From: Rickettsia typhi
Lineage (GTDB): Bacteria; Pseudomonadota; Alphaproteobacteria; Rickettsiales; UBA1997
Length of the DNA: 8,622 nucleotides
Direction: 5' to 3'
Assembly (NCBI GenBank): GCA_945903615.1
Contig: CAMDOL010000058.1
Coordinates: 1 to 8,622, forward strand
This document shows, in pieces, positions 6,133 to 8,622 of this stretch. Under the pieces are notes generated by a model. The model had not been told where the DNA came from. It saw only the letters and a list, made by a program, of their open reading frames with translations, and made no database searches. How positions within the stretch are numbered: position 1 is the stretch's first letter; each line of letters begins with the position of its first letter. A program made the position numbers and the translations under genes.

Positions 6133-8123
6133 TTAACCATTGATTTTTCTTTATCTTTTTTGGAGGTTGGCTTTAAATGATCGTCAAAACTAGGTGGAAA
6201 GCTGTTAAGTTGACGCCAGAATTCATAACCTAAGCTGACATTATTTAGCAAAATCCACGCTTGCGATTTAGCACCGTGCCTTAAAAATCGTTGATCTGGC
6301 CATTTCTCATTTTGATCTTTTTTAATAATAACCCGAAATTTACCATTTTCAGAAACTGACGAATCAACCGAAGTTACAATGCCACCAAATGTACCGATTG
6401 CAAGCGAAGGCCAGCCGCTAAACTGAATAATTGGCCAACCCTCAAACTGCAATCGAACTTTTCTTCCTTCCTTAATTAAAGGAATGTCGTTACCGCTAAC
6501 ATAGATTTCTACAGCTGAGTCGCTTAAATTTGGGGCAAAACTTGCAAGATGGTCACCAGACTTTACTAATGTCGCCGAATTTCCAGCCAAAACTTTTAAA
6601 ATCATACCATCTTTTGGTGCGACAATTATTTGATTGTCCTGGCGCGAGAATTTGGTTTCGGCCTCAGCAAGTTCAGAAGCTGAGGATTCTTCGATGGCTA
6701 AAAGTTTCTTATATTCAATTTTTGCCTCTTCAAAATCTCGGCGAGAGCTCAAACCTTTGGTAAAAAGCTCTTCTTGACGGTGGTAATTAATTTTGGAAGT
6801 TTGTGAAGCAATTTGACTTGCTTGTAATTTGCGTTTTTTGGCATCAAGTTCCAACCTCATTCTATCTAAAATCAAATGATCATTATCAACAATTTCTACC
6901 AGCTTATCGTCTTTTTTAACCACCGAACCATCTCTAACATACCATTTTTTGATGCGACCACCAATTGGAGCGTTAATGTTTTGAGTGCGGTCATTAGGAT
7001 CGCTGGCAATAATATAGCCAAAGCCCTGAGAGGTTTGCTGCCAAGGAGTTAGCGATAAAATTAAAATAGCGGCAGCAAGAGAAATGAGAATAATTTTTGG
7101 CAGAATTTTCAGCGGTTTTGGGGTTTTAATGCTTCTAAAATTTGTAAAAGAAGCAAAATCTTTTTTCTCGAAAGAAAAATTATAAAATTTTGATAATTTT
7201 TGGCAGGAAGCTGCAAGATCATAGAAATTTTCTAAGTCACGCCCTAGCTGAGAAAAGTTATATAATGTTGTCGACAAAACCAATTCCGCAGCAACCAATT
7301 GTCCAATCGTTAGTTGACTATTTAGAATTAGCGAACCGCCAATCATAAGCAAAGCAACGCTGGCAACCACGTATAAGATTAGTAGCAAAATAACCTGAGA
7401 AAACAAACTTTTAAAACACTCCTTACGATTTTCTATATAATCACCTGTGAGGGAATTGACTTTGTTTTTGAAATCGACTTCTGCAATATTTTCTCTATTA
7501 GTAATTTGTTCAAAACACTCAACCAGATCATATTTTGATTGGCTTTTGGCAACTGAACTTGCAATAGCCTGCTTATAAAAAAGCGACCAAATCAGATATA
7601 GCAGAACTGCAATTATGATACTAAAAAGAAAAAATATTGGATGATAAAAGCTGATTAGAATCAAACCTATTAAGCCTTGCAGAATTGTATATGAAGTTTT
7701 GGTAAGAAATTTAGGAATGGTTTTTTGAATTGTGATTGTTTCAAAAAAACTAATAACAGATGGAATGTTGTTTGGGGTTTTCTCTTTGTTTTTCAAAAGC
7801 AAAATTGTGATTTCACAGGCAATTCTGGCAAAAAAATGACGTTGAAAAATTTCAGTAATAAAAAACTGTAGGGCATTTAAACTTGCCCAGAAAGTTAGTA
7901 CAATTAATAGCACAAAACCAAGCACAACCATAGGCTGAACCATTGCTGTGAAAGAAACCGAGTTAATCAAAAATTGCACCGAAAGTGGTACTGCAAGAGA
8001 AAGAAAGCTAATCGCCAAAACATAAACTATGCTTATCCAAAAAAACGAGGATTCTGCTTTGAGGATTTTGGTAAAAAATGAAAAGATCTCAGTTGCTTTG
8101 ATATCTTTGATATTTTCTTTCAT
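6129..8123 (-). CDS. ABC-exporter transmembrane domain fused to HlyD-type periplasmic adaptor, without ATPase domain
   Basis: A 664-residue inner-membrane protein, likely part of a tripartite efflux or secretion system. Residues about 25-300 look like a complete six-helix type I ABC exporter membrane domain: hydrophobic segments near 27-50, 60-90, 143-160, 161-183, 241-266 and 272-290, ending in YDLAASCQKL where a nucleotide-binding domain normally starts. Instead come a Lys/Arg-rich stretch (311-339), a seventh membrane helix (342-358) and an HlyD adaptor: split lipoyl halves (about 380-412 and 495-525), a short coiled coil (about 415-490), and a barrel region with QFEGWPIIQFSGWPS (559-573) and LGYEFWRQLNSFPP (631-644). 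I see no Walker A, Walker B or LSGGQ signature. Six helices leave residue 310 in the cytoplasm and the seventh places the adaptor in the periplasm, so the topology works. It starts 5 nt after tyrS and overlaps the TolC-like gene by 4 nt. Domain calls are firm; substrate and energy source are unknown. Confidence 0.88.
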   Translation of the reverse strand: MKENIKDIKATEIFSFFTKILKAESSFFWISIVYVLAISFLSLAVPLSVQFLINSVSFTAMVQPMVVLGFVLLIVLTFWASLNALQFFITEIFQRHFFARIACEITILLLKNKEKTPNNIPSVISFFETITIQKTIPKFLTKTSYTILQGLIGLILISFYHPIFFLFSIIIAVLLYLIWSLFYKQAIASSVAKSQSKYDLVECFEQITNRENIAEVDFKNKVNSLTGDYIENRKECFKSLFSQVILLLILYVVASVALLMIGGSLILNSQLTIGQLVAAELVLSTTLYNFSQLGRDLENFYDLAASCQKLSKFYNFSFEKKDFASFTNFRSIKTPKPLKILPKIILISLAAAILILSLTPWQQTSQGFGYIIASDPNDRTQNINAPIGGRIKKWYVRDGSVVKKDDKLVEIVDNDHLILDRMRLELDAKKRKLQASQIASQTSKINYHRQEELFTKGLSSRRDFEEAKIEYKKLLAIEESSASELAEAETKFSRQDNQIIVAPKDGMILKVLAGNSATLVKSGDHLASFAPNLSDSAVEIYVSGNDIPLIKEGRKVRLQFEGWPIIQFSGWPSLAIGTFGGIVTSVDSSVSENGKFRVIIKKDQNEKWPDQRFLRHGAKSQAWILLNNVSLGYEFWRQLNSFPPSFDDHLKPTSKKDKEKSMVK

Positions 8124-8128
8124 TATTT

Positions 8129-8622
8129 TTATTCTCTGATATTAATCTTAAAAAACTTTTTCTTCCCCAAGGCCACTTTAAAAAATGGTTGAGCAGAATC
8201 AAATTTGATTATCAAATTCTCATCATCAATTTTTTCATCATCAACTTTCACACCACCACCTTTAATCAGTCTTTTTGCTTCTCCACCGGATTCACACAAC
8301 TCAGTTTCACGCAAAATTTCGATTAATTTTTTACCATTTTTAATTTCTTCTTCGTTAAATTTTATAGATTTTTCTGGCAATAAATTAATATCAATAAAAC
8401 CAGAAAACATATTTTTTGCTCGTTCAAAACTAGCAATTGCCGCCGCTTCGCCGTGGCACATTTTGGTTGCTTCAAAGGCTAAAATTTCTTTTTGCTGATT
8501 GATTTCTTGTTGAGAAATTTCAGCAATTTTTTCTAAACTTAAATTAGTAAAAAACTTGAGCAGCTTTGAAACATCGGCATCGTCGACATTTCTAAAATAT
8601 TGAAAATAATCAAAACTGCTTA
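8129..8622 (-). CDS. tyrS: Tyrosyl-tRNA synthetase, C-terminal part (5' end outside window)
   Basis: Cytoplasmic class I aminoacyl-tRNA synthetase that charges tRNA-Tyr with tyrosine. Only the last 163 residues are present; the reading frame enters at 8620 and stays open to the TAA at 8129-8131. The first visible residues (FQYFRNVDDADV, then LAFEATKMCHGEAAA) match the conserved end of the bacterial TyrS catalytic/helical region just after the KMSKS-type loop, which is off the window together with the HIGH motif. About the last 65 residues form an S4 RNA-binding domain (LIEILRETELCESGGEAKRLI, then GGGVKVDDEKI), typical of TyrS for gripping the tRNA. An internal Met at 8459-8461 is not the start, because upstream in-frame sequence is clearly homologous. 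The next gene begins 5 nt after the stop, so tyrS probably heads the transcript carrying the exporter genes. Confidence 0.95.
   Translation of the reverse strand, partial: SSFDYFQYFRNVDDADVSKLLKFFTNLSLEKIAEISQQEINQQKEILAFEATKMCHGEAAAIASFERAKNMFSGFIDINLLPEKSIKFNEEEIKNGKKLIEILRETELCESGGEAKRLIKGGGVKVDDEKIDDENLIIKFDSAQPFFKVALGKKKFFKINIRE

Noticed and set aside
7091..7180. Frameshift or two separate genes at the TMD-HlyD junction
   Set aside because: The frame is continuous through the junction, both sides align with family-typical ends, and the membrane topology is consistent with a true fusion.

Overview
The window reads as a low-GC alphaproteobacterium. By eye the sequence is strongly AT-rich. 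The TolQ, LeuB, frataxin and M16 peptidase products all look alphaproteobacterial, and the frataxin and peptidase resemble their mitochondrial relatives. A Rickettsiales-like or other streamlined lineage fits, but leuB implies some amino-acid biosynthesis, so it is not a fully reduced obligate parasite. This placement is inference; nothing here fixes a genus. All eight genes lie on the minus strand, so transcription runs from high to low coordinates.

First cluster (8622 to 4729): the 3' part of tyrS (tyrosyl-tRNA synthetase) is followed after 5 nt by a 664-residue fusion, then by a TolC-type outer-membrane channel overlapping it by 4 nt (ATGA). The fusion carries the six-helix transmembrane domain of a type I ABC exporter and runs straight into an HlyD-type periplasmic adaptor. 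No ATPase domain lies between or after them, and there is no ATPase gene in the window. This is the most unusual object here: an inner-membrane and adaptor unit in one chain, with its outer-membrane partner beside it and no visible energy source.

A 188-nt gap (4541-4728) holds several small inverted repeats. One may be a terminator for the first cluster, and the gap should also hold the promoter of the second.

Second cluster (4540 to 239): M16 zinc peptidase, frataxin (cyaY), 3-isopropylmalate dehydrogenase (leuB), a secreted protein with two copies of an 8-cysteine domain, and tolQ. Gaps are 4, 9, 0 and 5 nt, so this is very probably one transcript. The products cover processing/quality-control proteolysis, iron-sulfur assembly, leucine synthesis and envelope function. 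The cysteine-rich protein is not a family I can name.

Beyond tolQ (1-238) there is no tolR. Instead there is a good sigma70-type promoter (185-212) pointing out of the window and two stem-loops in its leader. The outer one (41-97) is a 26-pair hairpin whose only two non-Watson-Crick positions become G-U pairs in the minus-strand RNA. Recognisable Shine-Dalgarno sequences are weak or missing before nearly every gene.
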